Shown here: positions 24,949-33,066 of the stretch, in pieces | Numbering within the stretch: position 1 is the first letter of the stretch | How the letters are laid out: each line of letters starts with the position of its first letter | NCBI GenBank assembly: GCA_944358545.1 | Contig: CALVRJ010000005.1 | Coordinates: forward strand, 1-49,967 | Direction of reading: 5' to 3' | Length of the DNA: 49,967 nucleotides | Origin: an uncultured Bacilli bacterium | GTDB lineage: Bacteria > Bacillota_I > Bacilli_A > RF39 > UBA660 | Program-made: the position numbers and the translations under genes | Notes under the pieces: generated by a model | Database searches by the model: none | Told to the model about the DNA's origin: nothing | Seen by the model: only the letters and a program-made list of their open reading frames with translations

Positions 24949-25568
24949 TTTCCTTCCTCCTTGTATTTTTTTATTGGGCCATAAGTTAAACGATATCCAT
25001 CGATTAAGCCATATTTGTTAATAGCTTCTAAATGAGCTTTAGTCGGATAGCCTTTATGATTTTTAAAGCCATATTCTGGATGAGTTTTATCGACTTCATA
25101 TAGCATATGGTCACGGGTTACCTTGGCAATGACACTGGCAGCAGCAATGGTTAAGCTTTTGGCATCACCTTTAATAATAGGTATTACTTTGATGTCTAAG
25201 TCTATTGGCATAGCATCAGTAATGACAACGTCTAGGTCTACTTTTTCTCTTAAATTTTTAATGGCTATTTTCATAGCTTCTCTACTGGCTTCATATATAT
25301 TGATTTCATCAATTCTTTTAGCGTCAACAATACCAATACCGTATGGAACATGATTAATTAGATAATCGTAAAATTTTTCTCGTTTTTTTTCAGTTAGTTT
25401 TTTTGAATCGTTTAACCCTTCTAATTCAAAATTTTCGGGAAGAGCTACACAAGCGGCAACTACTGGCCCATAAAGAGGTCCTCTACCGGCTTCATCGGTA
25501 CCGCCAATATGTTTATAGCCTTCTTTTTTTAACTCTTTTTCATATTTTAATAAATCGATGTTTTCCAT
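24942..25568 (-). CDS. rnhB: ribonuclease HII
   Basis: RNase HII, which cuts RNA in RNA/DNA hybrids and removes ribonucleotides misinserted in DNA. 208 residues; the metal-binding Asp-Glu pair is in GGTDEAGRGPLYGPV near 22-36, with further acidic residues in VVITDAMPID near 115. The conserved SVIAKVTRD and the HPEYGF region are present. RBS AAAGGTC; extended -10 TGT-TATAAT at 25591-25596. First gene of rnhB-DHH-78 aa. Confidence 0.95.
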   Translation of the reverse strand: MENIDLLKYEKELKKEGYKHIGGTDEAGRGPLYGPVVAACVALPENFELEGLNDSKKLTEKKREKFYDYLINHVPYGIGIVDAKRIDEINIYEASREAMKIAIKNLREKVDLDVVITDAMPIDLDIKVIPIIKGDAKSLTIAAASVIAKVTRDHMLYEVDKTHPEYGFKNHKGYPTKAHLEAINKYGLIDGYRLTYGPIKKYKEEGKC

Positions 25569-25610
25569 ATTATTTGACCTTTCTTTAGTTATTATAACAT
25601 ATTTGAAAAT

Positions 25611-25636
25611 AAAAAAACATTAGATTTTTTCTAATG
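25611..25636 (-). terminator. intrinsic terminator upstream of rnhB
   Basis: CATTAGA / TCTAATG stem (25618-25624, 25630-25636) with a seven-T run on the minus strand. It lies about 75 bases beyond the terminator of the ytxH gene, so it seems to end something lost or very short. Confidence 0.7.
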
Positions 25637-25712
25637 CTTAATTTCAAAGATATTTTTTTATCATAGCCGTATTCAAAAAAGCGTAAGAATTAGTTCATTT
25701 AAGAATTTTCTT

Positions 25713-25735
25713 AAAAAAAACTATGAAAACCATAG
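25713..25735 (-). terminator. terminator of the YtxH/DUF948 cluster
   Basis: CTATG / CATAG stem with a 5-base loop right after the ytxH-like gene stop, followed by eight T on the minus strand. Confidence 0.75.
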
Positions 25736-25739
25736 CTTT

Positions 25740-26150
25740 TTACTTTTTTTCTAATTTTTCAATAACTTGTTTTGATACTTCAATTACTTTTTGTTTAATG
25801 GCATTAGCTGATTTTTCGATGTATGGAGTTCCTTTTTCGATAGTATATTCAACTAAGTCATTGGCAGCTTTTTGAAGTTTTTTTGCTTGCTTTTTTGCTT
25901 CTTCTAAAACTGTTTCTTTATCTAGATTAGCTAAACCATCTTGTATTTCAGCAATCTTTATTTCAACAGCTTCTCTAACTTCGTCGACATCAATGTCTTT
26001 TACTTTGGCAATAAAATCATCCAGCATTCTCTTAAGGTCTTCTCTTGTTTCTGAACCTTTTTTTGGAGCAAACAAGACTCCAAGAGCAGCTCCTACTCCA
26101 GCTCCTAGTAAAAATTTACCTAATCCACTTTTCTTTTTAGTCATTTTCAT
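25740..26150 (-). CDS. YtxH-domain envelope protein
   Basis: 136 residues. The YtxH/GvpP pattern LGKFLLGAGVGAALGVLFAPKKGSETR at 10-36 is a glycine-rich membrane helix followed by the APKxGxxTR signature. An amphipathic Lys/Glu-rich helical tail fills the rest. Bacillus YtxH belongs to the general stress regulon, but the molecular function is unknown. It overlaps the DUF948 gene by 14 bases, the same pairing as seen in Bacillus. Confidence 0.85.
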   Translation of the reverse strand: MKMTKKKSGLGKFLLGAGVGAALGVLFAPKKGSETREDLKRMLDDFIAKVKDIDVDEVREAVEIKIAEIQDGLANLDKETVLEEAKKQAKKLQKAANDLVEYTIEKGTPYIEKSANAIKQKVIEVSKQVIEKLEKK

Positions 26151-26418
26151 TTCCCTTCTTTCTTTTAAATAAACGACTTATACCATCTGTTATAAATCCG
26201 ACAATGGTATCACTAATTCCAACCATGGCATCAGTGGCCATATCGACAATATTGAAAAGTCCATCTAATTTACGAGATTTATCAGTAACGTCATCAACTA
26301 AGCGGTCAACTTTAGATAGGGTTTTTATCGAATTTATAACAAGAACAATTAAAGCTATTACTAATACAATTAATAATATGTAAAATATTATAGATAATGA
26401 CTGGATAAATATATTCAT
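26137..26418 (-). CDS. DUF948 (YoxC-like) membrane protein
   Basis: 93 residues: an N-terminal transmembrane helix (about 9-29), then a helical region with LSKVDRLVDDVTDKSRKLDGLF typical of DUF948. The family is of unknown function and often encoded beside YtxH proteins. It is flanked by, and overlaps, both neighbours: one base with the 271-residue gene (TAATG) and 14 bases with ytxH. All three are thus co-translated. Confidence 0.8.
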   Translation of the reverse strand: MNIFIQSLSIIFYILLIVLVIALIVLVINSIKTLSKVDRLVDDVTDKSRKLDGLFNIVDMATDAMVGISDTIVGFITDGISRLFKRKKGNEND

Positions 26419-27233
26419 TATTTTTTATCTCCTTTTTCATACATTGAATCAATTAAACTAAATAATTCACTATCGCTGATTTTACGTGGAGTTTTTTTCG
26501 GAGTTTCAGGGACTTCCTTATCCATTTCAGCATTTATTAAATCAGTTAGTTCATCTTTGCCTTCGGCTTTTACAGTTTCGGTATTCCCGTGACGTGGTTT
26601 TTCACCGATAATATTTGAATCGTATTCATCATCAGTTGATATAATTTCGTCTTTTGGTTGTTCACTTTGATTTTTATTATCATTTTCTTCAAAGAGAACT
26701 CTTTTTTTGCCAAATAATGTTGTTTCGATATCTGATTCTAAGGTACCATAAGCTTTATTTCTAATCTCATCAACGCTAGCTTCTTTAGCATTGTAAGAAT
26801 TTTCAGAGCTACGACGCATTTCTTCTTTTGGATAATCTTTGTCAAGTATTCCATACACTGGAGAGATTATTGGAGATGGTCTGAAAACCTTTTTTTCTTC
26901 TTTTGGTGGGTTGTATACTTCTTTATGATAAGGTTTTTTCTCCTTTTTTAGTGATACCGGTTCAACATTTAATGATTCAAAGTCACCATCATCAAAAAAT
27001 GGAAATTTCTTTTCTTCTTTGACTGGTTCTGGTTGCTTTGGCTCTTCTATTTTTGGTTCTTCTTTAACTTCTTCGGCATGTTTCTCTGAACGAGTTGCCT
27101 TTACAGGTGAAGGTATTTCAACTTGAATAACTTCTTTTTTTATTGCTTCTTCTTTTTTGCCCTTTTTTTCTTCTTTTTCTTCAACTTCTACTTCTTCAGT
27201 AAATAAGTTTTTTACTTTGTCAAATAGACCCAT
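26418..27233 (-). CDS. charged, largely disordered protein of unknown function
   Basis: 271 residues, cytoplasmic, very rich in Glu/Lys/Pro. It starts MGLFDKVKNLF, an amphipathic helix that could touch the membrane. A short ordered-looking core FRPSPIISPVYGILDKDY lies near 118-135, followed by two short conserved-looking helices (VDEIRNKAYGTLESD, and SDSELFSLIDSMYEK at the C-terminus). It leads the DUF948-ytxH cluster. I do not recognise the family. The layout (anchor helix, disordered linkers, short motifs) resembles adaptor proteins, but that is only inference. Confidence 0.7.
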   Translation of the reverse strand: MGLFDKVKNLFTEEVEVEEKEEKKGKKEEAIKKEVIQVEIPSPVKATRSEKHAEEVKEEPKIEEPKQPEPVKEEKKFPFFDDGDFESLNVEPVSLKKEKKPYHKEVYNPPKEEKKVFRPSPIISPVYGILDKDYPKEEMRRSSENSYNAKEASVDEIRNKAYGTLESDIETTLFGKKRVLFEENDNKNQSEQPKDEIISTDDEYDSNIIGEKPRHGNTETVKAEGKDELTDLINAEMDKEVPETPKKTPRKISDSELFSLIDSMYEKGDKK

Positions 27234-27245
27234 TTTAATACACCT

Positions 27246-27851
27246 CTACTTTTGATCTTCATATTTTAAGAAATTATCGTTATCTTCTTCATTTTGTTTG
27301 GAAGAGAAAACATCATAAGTTTCTTCTTTATTTTGTAAAAAGTTCTCGCTCAATGATAATTTTATTATATTATGGTTGTACTTTATTGTCGATAAAATGT
27401 ATGAACAATTAAGAACTGCATTATTTATTTCTTTTTTAGGAACAAGGGCTTCTACTTTAGCATAATTATAAACAAATTCAATTAAATATAAATTATCTTT
27501 TTTAGTTATTTCTAAATAACCTTTAGTTCCTTTATTAATTTTCCTCGAATAAAATTTGGAACTATCCTCTTTATAATTAACAGCTTTCTTATAGTAGTAG
27601 CTAACTTCATCAAGATATAAATAATAATATATTCCATTTGAATAAAGTTCATCATTTGAGCCAGTACTATCAATGTAGGTCATACCACGAGGGACGTAAT
27701 ATTTATAACCTATACCCACACGGTTATATAAAGTATTATCTTTTGAAAGAACGACGTTCACGATGTTATCTATGCTTGTTGTATCAATTCTAACGATTGT
27801 ACAACCAGTTAATAACAAGGTCAACAAGCATAAAAGCATAATTTTCTTCAT
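27246..27851 (-). CDS. predicted lipoprotein, unknown function
   Basis: About 201 residues starting MKKIMLLCLLTLLLTGC, a clear lipoprotein signal with lipobox LTGC and Cys at about 17. The soluble part is Tyr-rich with no recognised domain. I start it at ATG 27851 (AGGTG upstream) rather than at the in-frame GTG two codons earlier. It is 12 bases upstream of the 271-residue gene, so it may lead the YtxH/DUF948 cluster, placing the cluster at the cell envelope. Confidence 0.75.
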   Translation of the reverse strand: MKKIMLLCLLTLLLTGCTIVRIDTTSIDNIVNVVLSKDNTLYNRVGIGYKYYVPRGMTYIDSTGSNDELYSNGIYYYLYLDEVSYYYKKAVNYKEDSSKFYSRKINKGTKGYLEITKKDNLYLIEFVYNYAKVEALVPKKEINNAVLNCSYILSTIKYNHNIIKLSLSENFLQNKEETYDVFSSKQNEEDNDNFLKYEDQK

Positions 27852-27922
27852 ATACACACCTGCTTACTTTAAATTATACCAGATTTTCACAATAAATCAT
27901 ATAAAAACATTTACTTTACATG

Positions 27923-28552
27923 TCAATCTTTGTATACTTCTACCATATAGATAGGTAATCCTAATTTTATAAACTTTTCTTCATACTCACTGGTTACATT
28001 TTCTAAGTCGTCATTTGTAAGGTCTAATGATATTTTATCTATTTTATAATTGTGGTTTACAAATGAGATTAATGAGTATTCAAACAAATGACGATTATCT
28101 GTTTTTTGAATTATTCTCTTTTTACCTTTGAAGATGTTATCGTATTTATTTAAAAATATTTCACTTGTAAGTCGTCTTTTGGCATGCCTTTTTTTAGGCC
28201 AAGGGTCAGAAAAGTTTAAATAAATACATGATATTTCATGAGAAAAGACATTTTCTATATTAGTTGCATCCATCTTTATTAGTTTAAGATTGGAAATTTC
28301 TTCATTTTCGAGTTTTTCGGTTGCCCTGACAATGACGCTGTCAAACATTTCCATACCAATAAAGTTAATGTTTGGATATTTTTTAGCCATTTTAATAATA
28401 AATTCACCTTTGCCCATACCTATTTCTAGGTGGATTGGATTTGTATTATTAAATAAAGTTTGATATTTTCCTTTATAAATTTCAGGTGTTTTTATTATAT
28501 AATTTGAAGCTTCTATTTTTTCTTTTGCTCCTTTAACGTTTTTTAAGCGCAT
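27923..28552 (-). CDS. trmB: tRNA (guanine-N7-)-methyltransferase
   Basis: TrmB makes m7G46 in tRNA using SAM. 209 residues from ATG 28552, chosen because AAAGGTGATTAAT precedes it. SAM-binding HLEIGMGKGEFI near 45-56, NFSDPWPKKRHAKRRL near 115-130 (the catalytic DPWPKKRH signature), and a C-terminal TSEYEEKF that contacts SAM/tRNA. The -10 is extended (TGC-TATAAT, 28570-28575). Single gene. Confidence 0.95.
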   Translation of the reverse strand: MRLKNVKGAKEKIEASNYIIKTPEIYKGKYQTLFNNTNPIHLEIGMGKGEFIIKMAKKYPNINFIGMEMFDSVIVRATEKLENEEISNLKLIKMDATNIENVFSHEISCIYLNFSDPWPKKRHAKRRLTSEIFLNKYDNIFKGKKRIIQKTDNRHLFEYSLISFVNHNYKIDKISLDLTNDDLENVTSEYEEKFIKLGLPIYMVEVYKD

Positions 28553-28597
28553 ATTAATCACCTTTCCACATTATAGCACAAATTATGGATAAACGCA

Positions 28598-28603
28598 TAT
28601 AAT
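28598..28603 (+). promoter_or_regulatory. -10 box of the Met/Pro-rich small protein gene
   Basis: TATAAT about 29 bases before the start codon; no convincing -35 at 17 bases. The surrounding CATATAAT could also suit a sporulation sigma factor, which cannot be decided here. Confidence 0.4.
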
Positions 28604-28631
28604 TTATGTAGATATTGAAAGGGGTAATATA

Positions 28632-28883
28632 ATGAAAAAAGATCGTAATGCCGGAATGATGCCGATGTATCCAGGAATGGTTCCAAATTATGGAGGAATG
28701 GTTTTACCTGGTCAAGTTATTCCTATGCCATATTACCAAGAACAAGGGTGTATGGGAGATAATCAAATAAATAGTTTAATGACTAAGGTTAACAATTTGG
28801 AACAACGTGTGACAAGGCTTGAAAATACTGTTCAAGGAACGAATGGTTCAAATTATAATAGTTCAAATTATCAAATGATGTAA
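28632..28883 (+). CDS. small Met/Pro/Tyr-rich protein with C-terminal coiled coil
   Basis: 83 residues. The first 40 are low-complexity (Met, Pro, Gly, Tyr, with GMMPMYPGMVPNYGG), then come a single Cys, a coiled-coil heptad run (INSLMTKVNNLEQRVTRLENTV) near 46-67, and an Asn/Ser tail. Good ribosome site (AAAGGGG) and terminator support expression. The composition resembles small spore-coat or morphogenetic proteins, and sporulation genes lie in the same window. The role is inference; no family is recognised. Confidence 0.75.
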   Translation: MKKDRNAGMMPMYPGMVPNYGGMVLPGQVIPMPYYQEQGCMGDNQINSLMTKVNNLEQRVTRLENTVQGTNGSNYNSSNYQMM

Positions 28884-28905
28884 CAGTTCTGTGAACTGTT
28901 TTTTT
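28882..28905 (+). terminator. terminator of the Met/Pro-rich small protein gene
   Basis: AACAGTTC-TGT-GAACTGTT stem followed by T's. Confidence 0.85.
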
Positions 28906-28907
28906 AT

Positions 28908-28938
28908 AAAAAAAATAGTATTATTTTTTAATACTATT
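28908..28938 (-). terminator. terminator of the efp/coiled-coil transcript
   Basis: Ten-bp stem AATAGTATTA / TAATACTATT with a T run on the minus strand at 28908-28915. Confidence 0.8.
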
Positions 28939-29811
28939 ATATATTTTTTGTAAAAGAGATGTTGTTTTAGCTAATTTAGCTTCAAGTTCTTTATTTTCTT
29001 GTTCAAGTTTTTCATTCTGAGCTCGAAGCTCTTCATTTTCTTTAGAAACTTTTGAAATTTCATTATCTAATTTATCTTTTTGAGTTTGCTTTTCAGAATT
29101 TACTTTATCTAATTCTTTTTGAATTTTATCTAAGCTGTTTTCTAATTCTTTGATGGTGGCAGCCTGTTTTGAATAATCTTTTTGAACATGATTATAGTTA
29201 TCGATAAAATTATTAATTGTAGCTGTCATGTTATCAAATTCTTTATCATCATTTTTAGGCATATCTTCTTCTTTAGTTAAAAGTGATGATTTATCATATT
29301 CTTTAGAATCTTCTTTAATATCTAAATCACTTATCTCTTCTGATAAATTTTCGATTTCATCTAATAAATCTTCGGCTTTTTTCGGAGATAATTTAGTCAT
29401 TTCAGATACAAAGTCAATATCTTCATCTAATTTGTCTTCACTTTCAGAAAAATCTTCGATATATTTTTCATATAAGTTTAATTCTTTGATTTTATTCATG
29501 ATATCTTCAATGCCAACGGCATATTTATTCATAAGGTTACGAATATTCTTATCTTTAGAATAACTATTCATAAATTCAGAATCATCAGGAATTAAAATAT
29601 TGGCACGTAAGAGTTGTTCTTCTTCTTTTCCTTCGTCACCTTCACTAAAATGTATGTCCATTTTTTTAATAACGGAATTAATAAAGTCTTCTTTATCTTT
29701 TACAGCTTTATCAATTGATTCTTTAGATAATGTTTTAAATAGTTTTTCATTATCTTTTCTAATGTCTTTAGCTAGTTTTTTGATTGCTAAAAATTTCTCT
29801 TTATCTAACAT
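28921..29811 (-). CDS. coiled-coil protein of unknown function
   Basis: 296 residues, acidic, no signal peptide or membrane helix. The N-terminal 120 residues look globular and helical; residues about 210-285 form a long coiled coil (LDKIQKELDKVNSEKQ then ELRAQNEKLEQENKELEAK). It lies 25 bases after efp with a good ribosome site (AGAGGTG), so it is probably on the efp transcript. Candidates are a cytoskeletal or chromosome-organising scaffold, but nothing in the sequence decides this. Confidence 0.7.
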   Translation of the reverse strand: MLDKEKFLAIKKLAKDIRKDNEKLFKTLSKESIDKAVKDKEDFINSVIKKMDIHFSEGDEGKEEEQLLRANILIPDDSEFMNSYSKDKNIRNLMNKYAVGIEDIMNKIKELNLYEKYIEDFSESEDKLDEDIDFVSEMTKLSPKKAEDLLDEIENLSEEISDLDIKEDSKEYDKSSLLTKEEDMPKNDDKEFDNMTATINNFIDNYNHVQKDYSKQAATIKELENSLDKIQKELDKVNSEKQTQKDKLDNEISKVSKENEELRAQNEKLEQENKELEAKLAKTTSLLQKIYNSIKK

Positions 29812-29836
29812 ATTATCACACCTCTTTATTCTTTAA

Positions 29837-30394
29837 TTAAGCACGTGAGTCGTATTTTCCTTCTTTAGTGGATACGATAACACGGTCTGTATCATTTATG
29901 AATAATGGAACTTTGATAGTTAATCCATTTTCTAATGTTGCTTCTTTAGTGGCATTAGTGGCTGTATTACCTTTAACACCAGGTTCAGTATGCGCAATAG
30001 CATATTCGATTTTTTCTGGTAAGTTAATTCCTAATACTTCACCTTTATAGAAAGTAACTTCAACTTCTAAGCCTTCTTTTAAATACTTAGCGTCATCACC
30101 TAATGAACTTTTATCAATATCAATTTGTTCAAATGTTTCCATATTCATAAAGTTATAAGCATCGCCTGTATTATATAAAAATTGCATAGGTACTTTATCA
30201 ATGATGGCTTTTTCAAATTTTATATTTGTATTAAATGTTTTTTCAATTGTTGAGCCTGTACGCAAGTTTTTCAGTTTAATTCTGACAAAGGCAGGGCCTT
30301 TTCCAGGCTTAACATGTAAAAATTCTTGGATTAAATAAATATTTCCATCAATGATAACAGTCATGCCATTTTTAATATCATTAATATTTATCAT
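29837..30394 (-). CDS. efp: elongation factor P
   Basis: EF-P relieves ribosome stalling at polyproline stretches. 185 residues, three beta-barrel domains. The tip loop reads HVKPGKGPAFVR with Lys at the modified position; the C-terminal domain has the usual TEPGVKGNTATNATKEATLENG. The KPGKG loop leaves open whether it is modified with aminopentanol as in Bacillus. RBS AAGGTGAT. It follows rpmG by 12 bases. Confidence 0.97.
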   Translation of the reverse strand: MININDIKNGMTVIIDGNIYLIQEFLHVKPGKGPAFVRIKLKNLRTGSTIEKTFNTNIKFEKAIIDKVPMQFLYNTGDAYNFMNMETFEQIDIDKSSLGDDAKYLKEGLEVEVTFYKGEVLGINLPEKIEYAIAHTEPGVKGNTATNATKEATLENGLTIKVPLFINDTDRVIVSTKEGKYDSRA

Positions 30395-30406
30395 TTTTTA
30401 ATCACC

Positions 30407-30574
30407 TTATTTCTTTTCTACATGTTCAGTTGTTTTATTACATTTAGAACAATATTTTCTTAATTTTAAACGTTCTGTCGTATTTCTTTTGTTTTTTTGT
30501 TTACGATAGTTTTCACTTTTGCATTCACTACAAACGAAAGTGATGTTTTCTCTCGCTTCTCCTTTTTTAGCCAT
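30407..30574 (-). CDS. rpmG: 50S ribosomal protein L33, zinc-binding form
   Basis: 55 residues from ATG 30574 (AGGAGGGAT just upstream); a longer frame starting 18 bases earlier has no ribosome site. Four cysteines in CSEC (near 15) and CSKC (near 42) make this the zinc-containing L33, which is usually favoured when zinc is plentiful. Its own promoter (30605-30632) overlaps the end of the PBP gene. Confidence 0.95.
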   Translation of the reverse strand: MAKKGEARENITFVCSECKSENYRKQKNKRNTTERLKLRKYCSKCNKTTEHVEKK

Positions 30575-30604
30575 GTTATCCCTCCTTTTCACATTTCTGA
30601 TAGT

Positions 30605-30632
30605 ATTATAACAGATTATTGATAAATTTCAA
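30605..30632 (-). promoter_or_regulatory. promoter of rpmG-efp
   Basis: Minus-strand TTGAAA (30627-30632), 16 bases, TATAAT (30605-30610) with an extended TGT; it overlaps the PBP2 stop codon. Confidence 0.75.
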
Positions 30633-32751
30633 AGTATTTTTGTGAAACTCTTTGAGCAAGTCGTTTATTTATTGATGATTGATGGGAAGTTTTACCGTCT
30701 GGACGAGATATATTTGGTGAAATTATGGTAAAGGCAACTTTAGGGTCATCATATGGAGCATAGGCGGCAAAGGTGGTTGTAATTGTCTCCTGGTCGACGA
30801 CATGATTGCCATCGGTATCGACAAAGCTTTGAGCGGTTCCTGTTTTGCCAGCCGGTTTATAAGCTTCATTTATATAACCAGCTCCGGTACCATATTGCAG
30901 AACAGCTTTAAATCCTTCTTTCACCCTATCTAAATATTCTTGTTTTGTGTTTACGGTATTTAGAGTTTGGGGCTGGGTTTCATTGGTGATTTTACCATCA
31001 TCATAAAATCCTTTTAACAAGTATAATTTTTGTCTTTTGCCATTGTCGGCAATAGTATCTATATACTGAGCAACTTGAACTGGTGTGTATGTATCATACT
31101 GGCCGATTGAGAAGTCAAGAAGGTGACCTGGGGCTTTGTTCTTTCCTTCTAGTCCGGTTATTTCACCTGGAAGGTCGATATCAGTTTTAACGCCTAAGCC
31201 AAATTCAGCAAATTTATTACGGTAGGTGTCAAAGGCACTTTTATCAATTGATAATGGTTTATTATATTGATAATTTCCTTTACCAACATTGATAGCTGTA
31301 TAGTACTGATATGTATTTGAGGAATATGCTAAAGCGGTTATATCGTTTAGTTTTCCTAAGCTTTTCCAAGAACATTTTTCGGGAGTTGCGGCGATTTTAA
31401 CACATTTATCATATCTTACTTCCCCAACTTTTAGGGCTCCTGTGTTATAACCAACTATTTGGCTTGCACCTTTAACTACTGAACCCATTACAGCTGTATC
31501 AGTTACAGCGCCGCTAGTATAATCAACAACAACTTTTTGACCGTCTTTATTTTGGACTTGTTTACCAGACATGGCTAGTATTTCACCGGTTTTAGGGTCA
31601 GTGATAATGACAAATGAATGGTTATAAAATTCGGTATTAGCTTCATTAGAGGCATTTAATACTTCTTCGGAGAGGATTTCTTCTAAGGCTTTTTGTAATT
31701 CGATGTCAATTGTTAAAACGATGTCTTGTCCTCTTTTACCTTCTTCGATTAATTTATATGAGCCATCGTTTAAAACTTGATATTTATTTTTCTTTCCTCT
31801 TAATATATCTTCATATTGATATTCTAAGAAACTAGTACCTACTCTATCGTCTAAGCTATATCCTTTTTTCAAATAGTAATCTTTTAATTCAGCAGGAATT
31901 CCTGATTTACTACTTGAGACGTTACCTAGAATAGTTCTGAAAACATCACCATATGGATATGTCCTTTCCCAGTCTAGTTTGGTTCCGACGCCTTTTAGTT
32001 CACTTAAGTTTTCCGAGATTAAGGCATATTCTTCATCCGATACATTTTCGCCTTTTAAGACTTTTTCATCATATGAATATCCCGTATTCATAAGTTTATA
32101 TATATAAGCAGCTTTTTTATCGACGTCGGTATAAACAGCTAGTTCTTCTGGAGTTATACGTTCTAGTTCAAGATTATATATATCGTCGTTTGTAAGTTTT
32201 CTTTCTTCTAATTTTTTCCATTCTTTATCGGTTATTTTGGCTTTGGCTTTTTGAGGATTGTTTTTTATCCAAAAGTTTCTTAATGATTCATCTGACAAAG
32301 ATGAGTAATCAATATCAATCATACTTGTAAGTTTATATGCGATATTTATTTCTTGTTTGGTCGTAACCTTACTAGGCTTTTTATAATAGATAACTTTGGT
32401 TGGAACATTATCAACTATTATTTTGCCATTTCGGTCATATATTCTACCCCTTGGAGCCGTTTCACCATCGACTGTAGTTTGGGTTAATGTTTCTAGCTCA
32501 GTTTCGTATTTTTCTTTGCCAACTATTTGGATAAAGAAGAGAAAGATGACTAGGACAAACAAAATCAAAATTACAATAAAAGTTAATATGTTATATCTTT
32601 TTTCAATTTCGACTTTGACGTCTTTAAAGTTACGATATGTATTTAAATTATTATAACTAAGTTTGCTTTGCTTTTTACTTATTTTAAGGGAATTTTGACG
32701 TTTTTCTTTAATGTTTTCAAAAAAAGAACTAATTTTATTTATCAGTTTCAT
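30616..32751 (-). CDS. class B penicillin-binding protein 2 (peptidoglycan transpeptidase)
   Basis: 711 residues. Cytoplasmic basic N-terminus, one transmembrane helix at about 55-77, a PBP dimerisation domain with the GRIYDRNGKIIVDN signature near 101-114, then the transpeptidase domain with SVVK (active Ser, about 420), SSN (about 475) and KTGTAQ (about 633). It cross-links peptidoglycan outside the membrane. It fits PBP2, the partner of RodA (5954-7078), better than SpoVD/FtsI since no PASTA domains are present. RBS GAGGTGAT. Divergent from the small gene at 32806. Confidence 0.93.
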   Translation of the reverse strand: MKLINKISSFFENIKEKRQNSLKISKKQSKLSYNNLNTYRNFKDVKVEIEKRYNILTFIVILILFVLVIFLFFIQIVGKEKYETELETLTQTTVDGETAPRGRIYDRNGKIIVDNVPTKVIYYKKPSKVTTKQEINIAYKLTSMIDIDYSSLSDESLRNFWIKNNPQKAKAKITDKEWKKLEERKLTNDDIYNLELERITPEELAVYTDVDKKAAYIYKLMNTGYSYDEKVLKGENVSDEEYALISENLSELKGVGTKLDWERTYPYGDVFRTILGNVSSSKSGIPAELKDYYLKKGYSLDDRVGTSFLEYQYEDILRGKKNKYQVLNDGSYKLIEEGKRGQDIVLTIDIELQKALEEILSEEVLNASNEANTEFYNHSFVIITDPKTGEILAMSGKQVQNKDGQKVVVDYTSGAVTDTAVMGSVVKGASQIVGYNTGALKVGEVRYDKCVKIAATPEKCSWKSLGKLNDITALAYSSNTYQYYTAINVGKGNYQYNKPLSIDKSAFDTYRNKFAEFGLGVKTDIDLPGEITGLEGKNKAPGHLLDFSIGQYDTYTPVQVAQYIDTIADNGKRQKLYLLKGFYDDGKITNETQPQTLNTVNTKQEYLDRVKEGFKAVLQYGTGAGYINEAYKPAGKTGTAQSFVDTDGNHVVDQETITTTFAAYAPYDDPKVAFTIISPNISRPDGKTSHQSSINKRLAQRVSQKYFEIYQ

Positions 32752-32805
32752 TTGATTATCACCTCACTTCTAATGTTTTCATATAATTTTATTAAGGGGG
32801 TTTTT

Positions 32806-33066
32806 ATGAAGTTTTTAATCGAGAGTTATGTAAGAAATATCGAATGCCAAGATATTATTAATTTTGGAAGAGAAAATGAGATTGTTATAAATAATGATGA
32901 GGCTATGTTTTTAAAGGAACTATTAAATGATTATTTGAGTGATGTTTTAGAAGGAAATGATTACAATGTTTTACAAATTTTGAAAGAGCGGTTCGATGGA
33001 ACAAGGTTTGATAAAATGAAAAACTTATATTTAGTTTATAAAGAAAAATATAAGAATTATTTATAA
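32806..33066 (+). CDS. small protein beside nfo (DUF2624/YqfT-position)
   Basis: 86 residues, helical, from ATG 32806 with AAGGGGG upstream; a longer open frame continues back into the PBP gene and is not credible. Bacillus has the small DUF2624 gene yqfT next to nfo; the position and length here are similar, and a helix-loop pattern ending in a VNQLF-like YLVYKEKY is compatible. The match is weak, so identity is inference. The last 10 bases overlap the convergent nfo gene. Confidence 0.6.
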   Translation: MKFLIESYVRNIECQDIINFGRENEIVINNDEAMFLKELLNDYLSDVLEGNDYNVLQILKERFDGTRFDKMKNLYLVYKEKYKNYL

